From an uncultured Prevotellaceae bacterium (GTDB lineage Bacteria > Bacteroidota > Bacteroidia > Bacteroidales > Bacteroidaceae), in contig CACZVX010000002.1 of the NCBI GenBank assembly GCA_902784755.1, forward strand, positions 1 through 64,000: a stretch of DNA of 64,000 nt. The letters are read 5' to 3'. This document shows, one piece after another, positions 49,999 to 59,693 of the stretch. The translations under genes were made by a program, and so were the position numbers. Every line of letters starts with the position of its first letter. The first letter of the stretch is position 1. A model generated the notes under the pieces. The model saw only the letters and a list, made by a program, of their open reading frames with translations, did not search any database and was not told the DNA's origin.

Positions 49999-51516
49999 TT
50001 AATCGTTCAGTCGCTTAAACGCTTGGGGGAGGAAGTGGATGAGGTCGCTGGCGGTGAGGCTCTCCATGCCTACTTGCTTGGCGGCGAGGTCGCCGGCGAG
50101 ACCATGGAGGTACATGCCTGTCATGCAGGCTTCGGCATGCTTGTAGCCACGGGCCAGCAGTCCGGTGATGATGCCGGTGAGCACGTCACCGCTTCCTGCT
50201 GTGGCCATGCCGGCATTTCCCGTGGAATTGAAGACCACGTTGCCGTTGGGCAGGCACAGGGCGGAATAGTGTCCTTTTAGGATGATATAGGCCTGGAGGT
50301 GCTCGGCCATGTCACGGGCCTTGGAAAGCCGCTCGTAACTGTCGGCACAGGTGCCGCCGTTGAGACGATCGAACTCCTTGGGATGGGGCGTCATGATGAT
50401 GTTCTTAGGCAGCTGCTGCAACCACGCACGATGGTTGGCGAGCATATTGAGTCCGTCGGCATCCACCACGATGGGGGCTTGCGTGCGGCGTATCTGCGTG
50501 ATGAGGGCGATGGCGGTGTTCTCCTGCTGACGGAGTCCGGGACCGATGGCCATGGCATCGACGTCCTCGCTGTCCACGGTCTCGGAGAAGTATTTCTCGT
50601 CGTGGTCGGGATAGATGATGGCTTCGGGGACGCTGATCTGCATGATGTCGTTGTTGCGACGGGGTGTGCGTACCACCACTTTCCCGACGCCTGAGCGCAG
50701 ACAGGCCTTGGAGGCGAGGATGGCGGCTCCGGCCATGCCATAGCTTCCGGCAACGATCAGCGCCGTCCCCATATTGCCCTTGTGGGCAAACTCGTTGCGG
50801 TGGAGCATCATCGCCCTGACTTCCGACTCTTCGAGCACGGTGAACTGGGCGTCCATCTTGCGGATTCCCTCTTCGCTGAGGCGGATGTCGAGAATCTTGA
50901 GTTCGCCGATGAACTGCTGGTTTTCGGGGAACAGGAAGGCGAGCTTCTTCTGCTGAAGGGTGAGCGTGAGGTCGGCCTTGATGATATTGGCGCGTACATT
51001 ATAGGTGTTGTCTTCGGTCATGAGACCTGAAGGCACGTCGATGCTCACGATGGTGGCGGGACTCTGATTGATGTATTTCACCAGAGAAGCAAAACCACCT
51101 GCCAGCGGCTTGTTGAGACCGGAACCGAAAAGGCCGTCGATCACCAGCATGTTGGCTTCCAGCTGCGGCGGGTCGAATTCCTCGATGACCTCGGTGAAGT
51201 CCTTGATGCGGTGGGCGTCCTGGATGCGCCTCTTGTTGGCGGCGCAGTCCTCAGAAAGTTTGTTGCTGATGTTGAAAAGATAGACGGCGACCTTATAGTT
51301 CTGCTCACTCAGCATGCGGGCCACAGCCAGCGCATCACCGCCATTATTGCCAGGTCCCGCGAAGACGACCACGGGCTTCTGATTGTCCCATTTCGAAGTG
51401 ATGGCGCGCGTCAGGGCTTTGGCTGCGCGTTCCATGAGATCGATGGAGCGAATGGGTTCATGCTCCATGGTATAATGGTCAAGTTCGTGGATCTGATTGC
51501 TGGTAAAAATCTTCAT
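49999..51516 (-). CDS. nnr: Bifunctional NAD(P)HX epimerase/dehydratase
   Basis: 505 residues from ATG 51516 (MKIFTSNQ). It repairs hydrated NAD(P)H: the N-terminal YjeF-type epimerase (1-215) shows FAGPGNNGGDALAVARML (about 52-69) and DGLFGSGLNKPL; the C-terminal ribokinase-like ADP-dependent dehydratase (230-505) shows HKGNMGTALIVAGSYGMAGA, VVDADGLNML, MTPHPKEFDRL and the TAGSGDVLTGIITGLLARG block near 445. A common house-keeping fusion. Divergent from hpt with a 90-base gap. Confidence 0.92.
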   Translation of the reverse strand: MKIFTSNQIHELDHYTMEHEPIRSIDLMERAAKALTRAITSKWDNQKPVVVFAGPGNNGGDALAVARMLSEQNYKVAVYLFNISNKLSEDCAANKRRIQDAHRIKDFTEVIEEFDPPQLEANMLVIDGLFGSGLNKPLAGGFASLVKYINQSPATIVSIDVPSGLMTEDNTYNVRANIIKADLTLTLQQKKLAFLFPENQQFIGELKILDIRLSEEGIRKMDAQFTVLEESEVRAMMLHRNEFAHKGNMGTALIVAGSYGMAGAAILASKACLRSGVGKVVVRTPRRNNDIMQISVPEAIIYPDHDEKYFSETVDSEDVDAMAIGPGLRQQENTAIALITQIRRTQAPIVVDADGLNMLANHRAWLQQLPKNIIMTPHPKEFDRLNGGTCADSYERLSKARDMAEHLQAYIILKGHYSALCLPNGNVVFNSTGNAGMATAGSGDVLTGIITGLLARGYKHAEACMTGMYLHGLAGDLAAKQVGMESLTASDLIHFLPQAFKRLND

Positions 51517-51574
51517 TTGGGTACAAAAATACAAAAATAATGGGAATCATAGACCTTATTTGGCAGAAAATTAG

Positions 51575-51582
51575 TAAATTTG
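51575..51582 (+). promoter_or_regulatory. -7 box of hpt
   Basis: TAAATTTG fits the consensus; a TTTG at 51559-51562 is only 12 bases upstream, so the -33 is poor. On the other strand two CAAAAATA copies (51524-51531 and 51532-51539) could be -7 boxes for nnr. Confidence 0.4.
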
Positions 51583-51606
51583 TACCAAATTTTAAAATAT
51601 CACCCT

Positions 51607-52146
51607 ATGGATACAGTTAAAATCAAGGACAAAACCTTCCGTGTCTCCATACCGGAAGAAGAAATCAAGAAGCGGGTGAAAGTTCTGGCAGCGCGTATCA
51701 GTCATGATATGGATGGGAAGAACCCGCTGTTGCTGGGTGTTCTTAACGGCGCGTTTATTTTTGCGGCCGATCTGATGCGTGAAATCACGATTCCTTGTGA
51801 AATTTCGTTTGTGAAACTGGCGTCTTACCAGGGCACGACCTCTACGGGTAAAATACAAGAGGTGCTGGGCATCAATGAGGACCTGACGGGACGCACGGTC
51901 ATCATCGTGGAGGATATCGTGGACACAGGGCGGACGATGAAGAGCATGGTGGAATCGCTGGGTACCCGCAATCCCGCTTCGGTGCATATCTGCACGCTCT
52001 TTGTGAAACCTGAAAAACTGGAGGTGGACCTCGACATTGAGTATGCTGCCTTCGAGATTCCGAACGACTTCATTCTGGGCTATGGCCTTGACTACGACCA
52101 GCAGGGAAGGGGACTGAAGGGGATTTATTCTTTGGTTAATGATTAA
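51607..52146 (+). CDS. hpt: Hypoxanthine phosphoribosyltransferase
   Basis: 179 residues from ATG 51607 (MDTVKIKD); nine residues upstream in the frame would start before the -7-derived transcription start. Purine-salvage enzyme converting hypoxanthine or guanine plus PRPP to IMP or GMP. The PRPP loop VIIVEDIVDTGRTM is at about 99-112 and LNGAFIFAADLMREI precedes it; the base-binding GYGLDYDQQGRGL is at the end. Followed, about 150 bases on, by adk and obg on the same strand. Confidence 0.93.
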   Translation: MDTVKIKDKTFRVSIPEEEIKKRVKVLAARISHDMDGKNPLLLGVLNGAFIFAADLMREITIPCEISFVKLASYQGTTSTGKIQEVLGINEDLTGRTVIIVEDIVDTGRTMKSMVESLGTRNPASVHICTLFVKPEKLEVDLDIEYAAFEIPNDFILGYGLDYDQQGRGLKGIYSLVND

Positions 52147-52165
52147 TGGTTAATGGTTATAGAAG

Positions 52166-52294
52166 ATGAGAGAAGTTCATTTACCTAATCTGCCCAGTGA
52201 CGTGGAGGCCCAGCAGAAGGACCTCATGCCCGATCTGTGGTATGGTGGAAAAGAAAAACGCGTTAAAAAGGATTTTCAAGATAAAAAACTCAAG
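52166..52294 (+). other. In-frame open leader ahead of adk
   Basis: The adk frame stays open for 43 codons upstream (from ATG 52166, MREVHLPNLPSDVEAQQKDL). It contains a fairly normal amino acid mix (including MPDLWYGGKEKR) and no stop. Adenylate kinases do not carry such an extension, so it is either a leader, a remnant of a small gene read through, or a real N-terminal extension. Confidence 0.35.
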
Positions 52295-52867
52295 ATGAAG
52301 AACATAGTTATTTTTGGTGCCCCTGGCTCCGGAAAGGGCACACAGAGCGATAAGCTCATCGAGAAGTATGGACTGGGCCACATCTCTACAGGAGACGTGC
52401 TGCGCAGCGAAATCAAGAAAGGAACGGAACTCGGCAAGACGGCCGCCTCTTTCATCGACAAGGGTCAACTGATTCCCGACGACTTGATGATTAACATTCT
52501 GGCAAGTGTCTATGATTCTTTCGGGCGCGGTCATAAGGGGGTTATCTTCGACGGCTTCCCACGCACCATCCCGCAGGCTGAGGCCCTGAAGCAGATGCTT
52601 GCCGAGCGTGGCGACAAGGTGGCTGCCATGATAGAACTCGACGTTCCTGAAGATGAACTCATGAAGCGCCTGCTGCTTCGCGGCCAGATGAGCGGAAGGA
52701 GCGATGACAACGCGGAAACCATCAAGAAGCGCCTGGATGTGTATCACAATCAGACGGCACCGCTCATCGACTGGTATGAGAAGGAGGGCATCCGCTATCC
52801 GATTGATGGTCTGGGCGAACTTGACCGCATCTTCGCGGATATTGTGAAGGTTGTGGATAGGCTATAA
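52295..52867 (+). CDS. adk: Adenylate kinase
   Basis: 190 residues from ATG 52295 ([17 protein letters not shown]), the natural start that puts the P-loop GAPGSGKGT at residues 8-16. It interconverts ATP + AMP and 2 [13 protein letters not shown] and [12 protein letters not shown] are the AMP-binding parts. The LID is short ([11 protein letters not shown]), with no zinc cysteines, as in most Bacteroidetes. It ends one base before the obg ATG, so they are translationally linked. Confidence 0.93.
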   Translation: MKNIVIFGAPGSGKGTQSDKLIEKYGLGHISTGDVLRSEIKKGTELGKTAASFIDKGQLIPDDLMINILASVYDSFGRGHKGVIFDGFPRTIPQAEALKQMLAERGDKVAAMIELDVPEDELMKRLLLRGQMSGRSDDNAETIKKRLDVYHNQTAPLIDWYEKEGIRYPIDGLGELDRIFADIVKVVDRL

Positions 52868-52868
52868 T

Positions 52869-54062
52869 ATGGCAGACTCGAACTTTGTAGATTACGTTAA
52901 GATTTACTGCCGCTCCGGCAAGGGCGGAAGGGGGAGTATGCACCTGCGCCATGTGAAATACAACCCCAACGGCGGCCCTGACGGCGGCGACGGCGGTAAG
53001 GGCGGCAGCATTATCCTGAGGGGAAATCATAACTACTGGACGCTCCTCCATCTGAAATACCAGCGCCACATCAAGGCGGAGCATGGCGGCAACGGGGGAA
53101 AGGACAAATGTCATGGAACCGACGGCAAGGATGTCTATGTGGATGTGCCTTGCGGGACGGTGGTCTATAACGCGGAGACGGGAAAATATGTCTGCGACGT
53201 CACCTACGACGGTCAGGAAGTGGTATTGCTGAAAGGTGGACGCGGGGGACTGGGTAACTATCAGTTCCGTACGGCCACAAATCAGGCTCCCCGTTATGCG
53301 CAGCCCGGAGAACCCATGCAGGAGATGACCGTCATTATGGAACTGAAGCTGCTGGCTGACGTGGGACTGGTGGGATTTCCCAATGCCGGAAAGTCAACCT
53401 TGGTTTCGGCACTTTCGAATGCACGTCCGAAGATTGCCAACTATCCTTTCACCACGATGGAACCCTCGCTGGGCATTGTGGGCTATCGCGACAACAAGTC
53501 GTTTGTGATGGCCGACATTCCGGGTATTATTGAGGGGGCTGCCGAAGGAAGGGGACTGGGCCTGCGCTTCCTGCGCCATATTGAGCGCAATTCCCTGCTG
53601 CTCTTCATGGTGCCCGGCGATACGGACGATATTTTCAAGGAATACAATATCCTACTGAACGAACTGCGACAGTTTAATCCGGAGATGCTCGACAAGCACC
53701 GTGTGCTGGCCATCACCAAATGTGACCTGCTCGACGAGGAACTCATGGAGATGCTGCGTGAAGACCTAACCCGCAAGATGGCAGGGGAAAAGTCTGTCCC
53801 CATTGTCTTTATCTCTGCCGTTGCACAGACGGGACTCGACGAACTGAAGGACGTGTTATGGAAAGAGCTCAACAGCGAGAGTAACAAGCTTCAGGAGATT
53901 ACCGCGGAGGACACGCTCGTCCACCGTGACAAGGAGATGTCGCAGTTTGCCCGTGAGCTGATGGAGGAGGGGGAAGACGTGGAGCTGCAGGATGAAGACG
54001 AAATGGACGATGATGACATCGAAATCCTGGATGATTACGAAATAGAAGACATCGATGAATAA
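52869..54062 (+). CDS. obg: GTPase Obg
   Basis: 397 residues from ATG 52869. N-terminal glycine-rich Obg fold (1-157: [30 protein letters not shown]), then a G domain with G1 GFPNAGKST near 168, [27 protein letters not shown], and ITKCDLLD for guanine specificity. The C-terminal tail after about 340 is very acidic ([15 protein letters not shown]), as in other Bacteroidetes Obg. A ribosome-associated GTPase needed for growth and 50S assembly. Overlaps the next gene by 8 bases. Confidence 0.94.
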   Translation: MADSNFVDYVKIYCRSGKGGRGSMHLRHVKYNPNGGPDGGDGGKGGSIILRGNHNYWTLLHLKYQRHIKAEHGGNGGKDKCHGTDGKDVYVDVPCGTVVYNAETGKYVCDVTYDGQEVVLLKGGRGGLGNYQFRTATNQAPRYAQPGEPMQEMTVIMELKLLADVGLVGFPNAGKSTLVSALSNARPKIANYPFTTMEPSLGIVGYRDNKSFVMADIPGIIEGAAEGRGLGLRFLRHIERNSLLLFMVPGDTDDIFKEYNILLNELRQFNPEMLDKHRVLAITKCDLLDEELMEMLREDLTRKMAGEKSVPIVFISAVAQTGLDELKDVLWKELNSESNKLQEITAEDTLVHRDKEMSQFARELMEEGEDVELQDEDEMDDDDIEILDDYEIEDIDE

Positions 54063-54828
54063 GCCTCAATTGCTTATGTATGCGCTGTCACCAAAGGTGA
54101 CGGCTTTCAGTAGCATGCGTCATGGCGGCTACAGTCAGGGCAATTATGGAGAGTTTAATGTGAATCTTTATTGCGGCGATAACGCGGAGGCCATTGCCAA
54201 AAACCGTGGGGCGCTTTGTCAGTTGCTGGACATTAAGCCCCAACGGCTGTTGATGCCCCATCAGACACATTCCGACCATGTGGTGGAGATAGGGCAGGAC
54301 CTGTTGGAGATGAATGAGCAGGAGAGGGCAGCACTTCTGGAAGGGACAGATGCCCTGATGACTCAGGTACGTGGCGTCTGTATCGGAGTCAGTACGGCAG
54401 ACTGCATTCCCGTTTTGCTTTATGATGAGGCGCATCATGCCGCTGCCGCGATTCATGCAGGATGGAGGGGAACCGTGAAGCGCATCGTGAAGAAGACCGT
54501 TGAAGCCATGGGTGAAAGGTTTGGAACAAGCCCTGAAGAGCTGATGGCCGTTGTGGGACCTGGCATCAGTCTGGAGGCTTTCGAGGTTGGCGATGAAGTG
54601 TATGAACAATTCCAGGATGCGGGCTTTCCGATGGCGCAAATAGCAAGGCGCTATGCAAAGTGGCATATAGATCTTCCGTCATGTAACCGCCTGCTATTGG
54701 AAGAAACAGGTGTCCACCGAATAGAGATGAGCGGCATCTGTACCTATCAGCAGTCGGGAGATTATTTCTCTGCCCGTAAACAGGGCGTTGACTCAGGACG
54801 CATCCTGACGGGTATCGTGCTCAGGTAA
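54055..54828 (+). CDS. pgeF: YfiH/PgeF-family (multicopper-like) protein
   Basis: 257 residues. A single-domain protein of the YfiH family, often called polyphenol oxidase but shown in other bacteria to act on adenosine or on wrong UDP-muramyl-peptide precursors. Metal-binding set: [11 protein letters not shown] (His near 65-69), [14 protein letters not shown] (Cys near 124) and [11 protein letters not shown] (His near 140). It overlaps obg by 8 bases (start inside GATGAATAA), implying coupled translation. Which of the proposed reactions applies here cannot be decided. Confidence 0.85.
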   Translation: MNKPQLLMYALSPKVTAFSSMRHGGYSQGNYGEFNVNLYCGDNAEAIAKNRGALCQLLDIKPQRLLMPHQTHSDHVVEIGQDLLEMNEQERAALLEGTDALMTQVRGVCIGVSTADCIPVLLYDEAHHAAAAIHAGWRGTVKRIVKKTVEAMGERFGTSPEELMAVVGPGISLEAFEVGDEVYEQFQDAGFPMAQIARRYAKWHIDLPSCNRLLLEETGVHRIEMSGICTYQQSGDYFSARKQGVDSGRILTGIVLR

Positions 54829-54843
54829 CAGTTTTTTTTCAAA

Positions 54844-56373
54844 ATGCATTCCTTCCAAAAACTAAGCTTTTATCCTTTCCTGAAAATAGCCGTTGCCTTG
54901 ATCTTGGGCATGTGGCTTGCTGATTGTACTGGCATTCATACATGGTTGTGGGCAGTTGCTTTCGGCGTGTTGCTGGTAACTTCTTTTCTTGTAAGGCAGT
55001 ATAGGTTGCAGTCTGCCCTGATTCTTCTTTCCGTCTTTGCGCTGGGGGCTACGCTGATGAGCCATCGGTTGGCGGACATGGGTGACGGCTTCGCCTCTGA
55101 AGAGACTGTTTTCGATGCTGTGGTGACCAGCCAGCCGGTGATGAAGAAGAAGGTGCTGCAAATGGATCTTTGGGTGACGTCGGCTTCCCGTCCCTTCAAG
55201 GTGAGGGCTTCCATCTTCCGTGATGACCGGGCGGAGAAACTGAAGATTGGCCATGGCATCAGGGGCGTGGCTGCCTTTGAGAAACCCGCAAACTTCGTGC
55301 GCTCCACTTTCGATTATCGCCGTTATCTGCTTCGTCATGGCTATCGTTCCACAGTCTTCCTCTATACCGATGACTGGCAGATTCAGAGGGTGTCGTTAAA
55401 AGGGTTGTCGGTGTTGCAACGAACTCAGATGGCAGCTCTTGAGTTTCGTCAGCAGCTGACAGACCGCTATCAAAGTTCTGGATTTTCAGATGAGCAACTG
55501 GCCGTGATTTCGGCGATGACTTTAGGTGACCGTTCAAGGCTTTCCGCAGAACAGAAAGACGACTATTCCATTTCGGGCGGTGCCCATATCCTGGCGCTCT
55601 CGGGGATGCACCTAGGCATTATTTACATGGTGCTGACACTGGTCTTGGGTGTTCGTCAACGGCGAAACTCATGGCGTTATTTCATTTCAGCCTTTGTGCT
55701 GCTGATGGCCATCTGGAGTTTTGTGGTTTTGGTGGGAATGTCTGCTTCGGTGGTTCGTTCGGCGGTGATGCTGACTTTCCTTATCTTTTTCCAGATGCTC
55801 AACCGAAAGGCTGTCACGCTGAACACTCTTGCTTTCACTGCCTGTGTTTTGCTGATGATCCAACCGATGTCGCTCTTCGATGTGGGATTCCAGCTTTCGT
55901 ATATCTCTGTAGCCTCCATCCTCATCTTTTATCAGCCATTGTACGGCATCTTTTGTAACACATCCACACAGAATCAGACAGGAGCTGTACGTTTAGGACG
56001 TGCTCTTTGGGGAACGCTCGCGGTTTCGTTAGCAGCACAGATAGGTGTCGCTCCATTGATAGCCCATTATTTCGGACGCTTTCCCGTCTATTTCCTTTTC
56101 ACCAACTTAGCGGTCGTGATGCTGGCACCCCTCATCATCTATGGTGCCTTGTTTTTCTGGGCATTTGCCTGGCAGCCCTCCTTACAAGCCATTTTTGCGA
56201 AGTTCATTTCCCTGCTGACGGATGGGTTGAACGGTATCCTTCATTTCATAGCCTCCCTTCCGTGTGCGAGCATCGAGCCCATCACGCTGAACACTATCGG
56301 CGTCATCGCCTGCTACGTCATCATCTTGGCTTCCTATCTCATTTATTTAATACTTCGTCCTTCAAAACGCTGA
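54844..56373 (+). CDS. ComEC/Rec2-family membrane protein without the metallo-lactamase domain
   Basis: 509 residues. N-terminal DUF4131-like part (1-200) with helices at 20-80, then the ComEC core: GGAHILALSGMHLGIIYMVL at about 248-267 and FQLSYISVASILIFYQPL near 349-366, with about ten TM helices to the end (LILASYLIYLILRPSKR). Related to the DNA-uptake channel ComEC, but the C-terminal metallo-beta-lactamase domain is absent, a shorter form common in Bacteroidales. It would carry single-stranded DNA or another function in the inner membrane. It follows the YfiH gene by 15 bases. Natural transformation here is unproven. Confidence 0.85.
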   Translation: MHSFQKLSFYPFLKIAVALILGMWLADCTGIHTWLWAVAFGVLLVTSFLVRQYRLQSALILLSVFALGATLMSHRLADMGDGFASEETVFDAVVTSQPVMKKKVLQMDLWVTSASRPFKVRASIFRDDRAEKLKIGHGIRGVAAFEKPANFVRSTFDYRRYLLRHGYRSTVFLYTDDWQIQRVSLKGLSVLQRTQMAALEFRQQLTDRYQSSGFSDEQLAVISAMTLGDRSRLSAEQKDDYSISGGAHILALSGMHLGIIYMVLTLVLGVRQRRNSWRYFISAFVLLMAIWSFVVLVGMSASVVRSAVMLTFLIFFQMLNRKAVTLNTLAFTACVLLMIQPMSLFDVGFQLSYISVASILIFYQPLYGIFCNTSTQNQTGAVRLGRALWGTLAVSLAAQIGVAPLIAHYFGRFPVYFLFTNLAVVMLAPLIIYGALFFWAFAWQPSLQAIFAKFISLLTDGLNGILHFIASLPCASIEPITLNTIGVIACYVIILASYLIYLILRPSKR

Positions 56374-56407
56374 TAAAATGTGTGCGTTTCGTTTGCAGAA
56401 GAAATAT

Positions 56408-58135
56408 TCATCTCATGATATTGTCGAGCCAACCTGTGAGGCCTACGAGTGTGGCATTCCAGTTGATGGCGATCTCATTGCTGGCATAACTGGGAATGGC
56501 ATCAGCATAGCTCTCGTCGGGTTGCTTAGAAGGATACTGGATAGAACCGTCACCATTGTCTTGCTGTCCGGGATTAGGACCGCCTACTAACAATCCAGGC
56601 ATGGGAGCCTCGATGCCATCTGCAGTAGAGATGCGCTGGTGGGGATGTATGGGGGATTTAAGGCCGAAACCCGTCACGTAGCAATAGCCCGTGGCATTGC
56701 GACCTAGGATATAGTCGGAACATTGCATAGCTGCCGTGAGATATTTGGCTTCTCCCGTCAGCTTATAGGCAAAGAGGAAGGCCATGCCATGGGCGCAGAA
56801 GGCTTCTGCGAGACATCCCCATCCAAAGTCACGGGGATTGTTTCCTGTGGGCGTCTGGAAAGAAGAGGTAGCTGTGGTAGCCAGTTGCTTGTCGCAGTAG
56901 TCGAGCATGAAGGCTTTCATCTTAGCACTGTTTTCCGCATTAGCTTCGGGATGAATCATCCATTCCCATTGTCCGATAGGAGCTACATAACCCCAGCTGG
57001 GAACACGGAAATCAGTAGGAGCCGTGGCTTGTGCATCAGCAAGGAAAGCGCCTTCGTTCGTGAGGAGATACAGTTCGGTAGCAGCCCAGAACTGTTCGTC
57101 CCTGGCATTCCCGTCACCGTAGGTTCCTGTGTTGACGGCAGGCTTGAATTCTCTGTTCATGGCATTTTGATTGTAGAATGCCTTAGGGTGATTTAATGCC
57201 CATTGATAGGCATCGCGGGCAGCTTTTGCAGCATCGCGTGAAAAAGTGGGGTAGTCCTTGGAACCCTTGAAAATGCGGGCTGCAAGAGCCATTACGGCAG
57301 CAAAGTCGTAGGTGGCGGTGACACTCTTCTGTACTACATAGCGCTGCTGATGGCAATCCTTGGGCATGACGAAACCCTCAAAGTTCGGTGTTGTCAACTT
57401 ATGATAGACACCACCGTCGTTAGGATCCTGCATCGTGAGCATCCATTGTAGGTTGTACATCAGTTCGTCCAACAGGTCTGCCGTCTGGTTGTTACTCTCT
57501 GGAATATTGGTGCTGAGAGCATCGTAATAACTGCGGTTCTGTTCGTAGGAGAGCAGCATCACGGCCACGGAATAGGCGGAGTTGACAATGTATTTGTTGT
57601 AGTCACCGGCATCGTACCAACCCAGCGGCGATATGATGTAGCTGCCTGCAGGTCTTTCAGCAGAAGCGGCAGAGGGATGAATCATCACGCGAGTGTCGGC
57701 ATGGGCCAAAGGACGGGCATATTCTCCGGCGTATTTCTCCTCAATCTCACAGCCAGAACGCATCAGATAGTAGGATTTGATGGCGGCTGTGGTGAGTTCC
57801 TGGAGGGCGTTTTCCTTCACGGTGAAAGGCTGTTCATGGCCGTTCACACTGAAAACATACTGTCCCGGAGTGGTGAGATTGCTGAAATCGACGACAGTGC
57901 GCTGTTTGCCAGACCATGGAGAAACGGCTTTTCGCAACACCTTATTCTTCACAACGACTTTGCCTGTGGAAGCATCCTTGATGGAAATATTCTTGACTTT
58001 AGCGGCTTCTACAACGGCCACTTTTTCCTGGTTAGGGTACATACCCGTCTGATTCAGACGGATGGTTTCATCGGCTTGTGCATGGGCAGCTGTAGTGGCT
58101 GCAAGTACTAAAAATAAACTGAGTAAACGTATCAT
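56408..58135 (-). CDS. GH9 endoglucanase / cellodextrinase
   Basis: 575 residues from ATG 58135, which starts a clear signal peptide (LVLAATTAAHAQ); the frame extends upstream but lacks a signal there. Ig-like CelD N-domain (about 20-105, QTGMYPNQEKVAVVEA, PGQYVFSV), then the GH9 barrel with SPLGWYDAGDYNKYIVNSAY (catalytic D175/D178) and acid E554 in YASNEIAINWN. Probably cuts cellulose or mixed-linkage glucan in the periplasm or at the surface. It stands alone, convergent with the comEC-like gene, away from both PULs, but it could feed PUL 1. Confidence 0.9.
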   Translation of the reverse strand: MIRLLSLFLVLAATTAAHAQADETIRLNQTGMYPNQEKVAVVEAAKVKNISIKDASTGKVVVKNKVLRKAVSPWSGKQRTVVDFSNLTTPGQYVFSVNGHEQPFTVKENALQELTTAAIKSYYLMRSGCEIEEKYAGEYARPLAHADTRVMIHPSAASAERPAGSYIISPLGWYDAGDYNKYIVNSAYSVAVMLLSYEQNRSYYDALSTNIPESNNQTADLLDELMYNLQWMLTMQDPNDGGVYHKLTTPNFEGFVMPKDCHQQRYVVQKSVTATYDFAAVMALAARIFKGSKDYPTFSRDAAKAARDAYQWALNHPKAFYNQNAMNREFKPAVNTGTYGDGNARDEQFWAATELYLLTNEGAFLADAQATAPTDFRVPSWGYVAPIGQWEWMIHPEANAENSAKMKAFMLDYCDKQLATTATSSFQTPTGNNPRDFGWGCLAEAFCAHGMAFLFAYKLTGEAKYLTAAMQCSDYILGRNATGYCYVTGFGLKSPIHPHQRISTADGIEAPMPGLLVGGPNPGQQDNGDGSIQYPSKQPDESYADAIPSYASNEIAINWNATLVGLTGWLDNIMR

Positions 58136-58169
58136 AATTAATAAGGTTAGTTGGAACGATGAGTAATGA

Positions 58170-58427
58170 TTATTTCTTGCCTTTATGGCGGTTAGCCCGT
58201 TGCTGACGGTATTTGGCTTTCTGCATGGCAGAGCCGGAACCATGAGCCCCCGTAATATATTTCTTCTTCTTGGCTTTCGTCTTCACCTTGCCGTCATCGC
58301 TCTTCTCACGTGCGCCGCGACCAAACGAAATGCCATTCTCAAGAATCGACTGGAAATCAGACCCACCCCCTTGCCCTCCCGAAGGGAGGGGGCTTTGGTT
58401 GCTGCTATTCTTGTCTTTGTCTGTCAT
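58170..58427 (-). CDS. Small basic hypothetical protein carrying a repeat-encoded segment
   Basis: 85 residues from ATG 58427. The C-terminal half is very basic (KVKTKAKKKKYITG, KYRQQRANRHKGKK) and may bind nucleic acid. Residues about 12-23 (SPLPSGGQGGGS) come from the CCCTCCC/GGGAGGG palindrome at 58374-58390, so the N-terminus was probably built or changed by insertion of the repeat. I do not recognise the family. Located just before GH9 on the same strand, 34 bases away. Confidence 0.45.
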   Translation of the reverse strand: MTDKDKNSSNQSPLPSGGQGGGSDFQSILENGISFGRGAREKSDDGKVKTKAKKKKYITGAHGSGSAMQKAKYRQQRANRHKGKK

Positions 58428-58478
58428 ATTCAATAGTTGAAAGTTATCAATACCCTCCCTTCGGGAGGGATAAAGGGT
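58367..58478. repeat. Inverted pair of REP-like palindromes
   Basis: CCCTCCC-GAA-GGGAGGG at 58374-58390 and CCCTCCC-TTC-GGGAGGG at 58453-58469, each a hairpin with a 3-base loop. Flanking ACCCACC-like sequence (58361-58367 and, inverted, 58474-58480) makes the whole elements inverted copies of each other. The right copy lies just after the AICAR transformylase stop (58482) and could terminate transcription. Confidence 0.75.
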
Positions 58479-58481
58479 GGG

Positions 58482-59663
58482 TTAATGATGGAACAAACGT
58501 ACACCTGTGAACGCCATTGCAATACCATACTTGTCACAGGTTTCAATCACATTGTCATCACGAACGCTGCCGCCTGCCTGTGCGATGTATTCCACACCAC
58601 TCTTGTGGGCACGCTCAATGTTGTCGCCGAAGGGGAAGAAGGCATCAGAGCCAAGGCTCACTTTCGTGTTTTGGGCAATCCATGTTTTCTTCTCTTCCAT
58701 TGTGAGTACTTCAGGTTTGGTCTTGAAGAACTGCTGCCAAGTGCCTTCGCGAAGGACATCCTCGTGATCCTCGGAGATATACACGTCGATAGTGTTGTCA
58801 CGGTCGGCACGACGGATACCATCGATGAAAGGAAGATTCATCACCTTCGGATGCTGACGAAGCCACCAGATGTCGGCCTTATTACCCGCCAGACGGGTGC
58901 AATGAATGCGGCTCTGCTGTCCGGCACCGATACCGATAGCCTGACCATCCTTCACATAGCACACAGAGTTTGACTGGGTATATTTCAGCGTTATCAAGGC
59001 AATGATGAGATCGCGCTTGGCATCAGCGGGGAATACCTTGTTCTGGGTAGGAATATTTTCGAAGAGTGCGGGATCGTCGAGTTTGATTTCATTGCGGCCC
59101 TGTTCGAAAGTAATGCCAAAGCATTGTTTGGTCTCCACGGGTGCGGGCACATACGCAGGATCCATCTTAATGACGTTATAGGTGCCTTTGCGCTTCTCAC
59201 GCAGAATCTGCAAGGCCTCTTCCGTGTAGTCGGGAGCAATGACTCCATCACTGACCTCACGTTTGATGAGCGTAGCTGTAGCAGCATCGCAGGTATCGGA
59301 GAGTGCAATGAAATCACCATAAGAACTCATACGGTCAGCACCACGGGCGCGGGCATAGGCACAGGCAATAGGGGAGAGTTCTATTTTCAAGTCATCCACG
59401 AAATAAATTTTCTTGAGCGTATTGCTCAAAGGCAGTCCCACGGCAGCACCAGCGGGAGATACATGCTTGAACGAAGCTGCTGCAGGAAGACCAGTGGCAG
59501 CCTTCAGTTCCTTCACTAACTGCCAGGAATTTAAGGCGTCGAGAAAGTTGATATAGCCAGGACGGCCGTTAAGTACTTCGATGGGTAATTCGCCTTCCTG
59601 CATAAAGATTCTGGAAGGCTTCTGATTCGGATTGCATCCGTACTTCAATGCTAATTCTTTCAT
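58482..59663 (-). CDS. purH: Stand-alone AICAR formyltransferase
   Basis: 393 residues from ATG 59663 (MKELALKYGCNP); a further ATG at 59696 overlaps the -7 box and is rejected. It matches the C-terminal transformylase half of PurH, transferring a formyl group from 10-formyl-THF to AICAR: LKYGCNPNQKPSRIF, AASFKHVSPAGAAVG (Lys-His pair of the active site near 67), and GIGAGQQSRIHC. The IMP cyclohydrolase half is absent, so inosicase activity must come from another gene. In purine biosynthesis; own promoter, divergent from the NlpC gene. The symbol purH is used for the enzyme activity only. Confidence 0.88.
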   Translation of the reverse strand: MKELALKYGCNPNQKPSRIFMQEGELPIEVLNGRPGYINFLDALNSWQLVKELKAATGLPAAASFKHVSPAGAAVGLPLSNTLKKIYFVDDLKIELSPIACAYARARGADRMSSYGDFIALSDTCDAATATLIKREVSDGVIAPDYTEEALQILREKRKGTYNVIKMDPAYVPAPVETKQCFGITFEQGRNEIKLDDPALFENIPTQNKVFPADAKRDLIIALITLKYTQSNSVCYVKDGQAIGIGAGQQSRIHCTRLAGNKADIWWLRQHPKVMNLPFIDGIRRADRDNTIDVYISEDHEDVLREGTWQQFFKTKPEVLTMEEKKTWIAQNTKVSLGSDAFFPFGDNIERAHKSGVEYIAQAGGSVRDDNVIETCDKYGIAMAFTGVRLFHH

Positions 59664-59693
59664 TCCTTTGGAGATATTAATATAATTTGTTTG

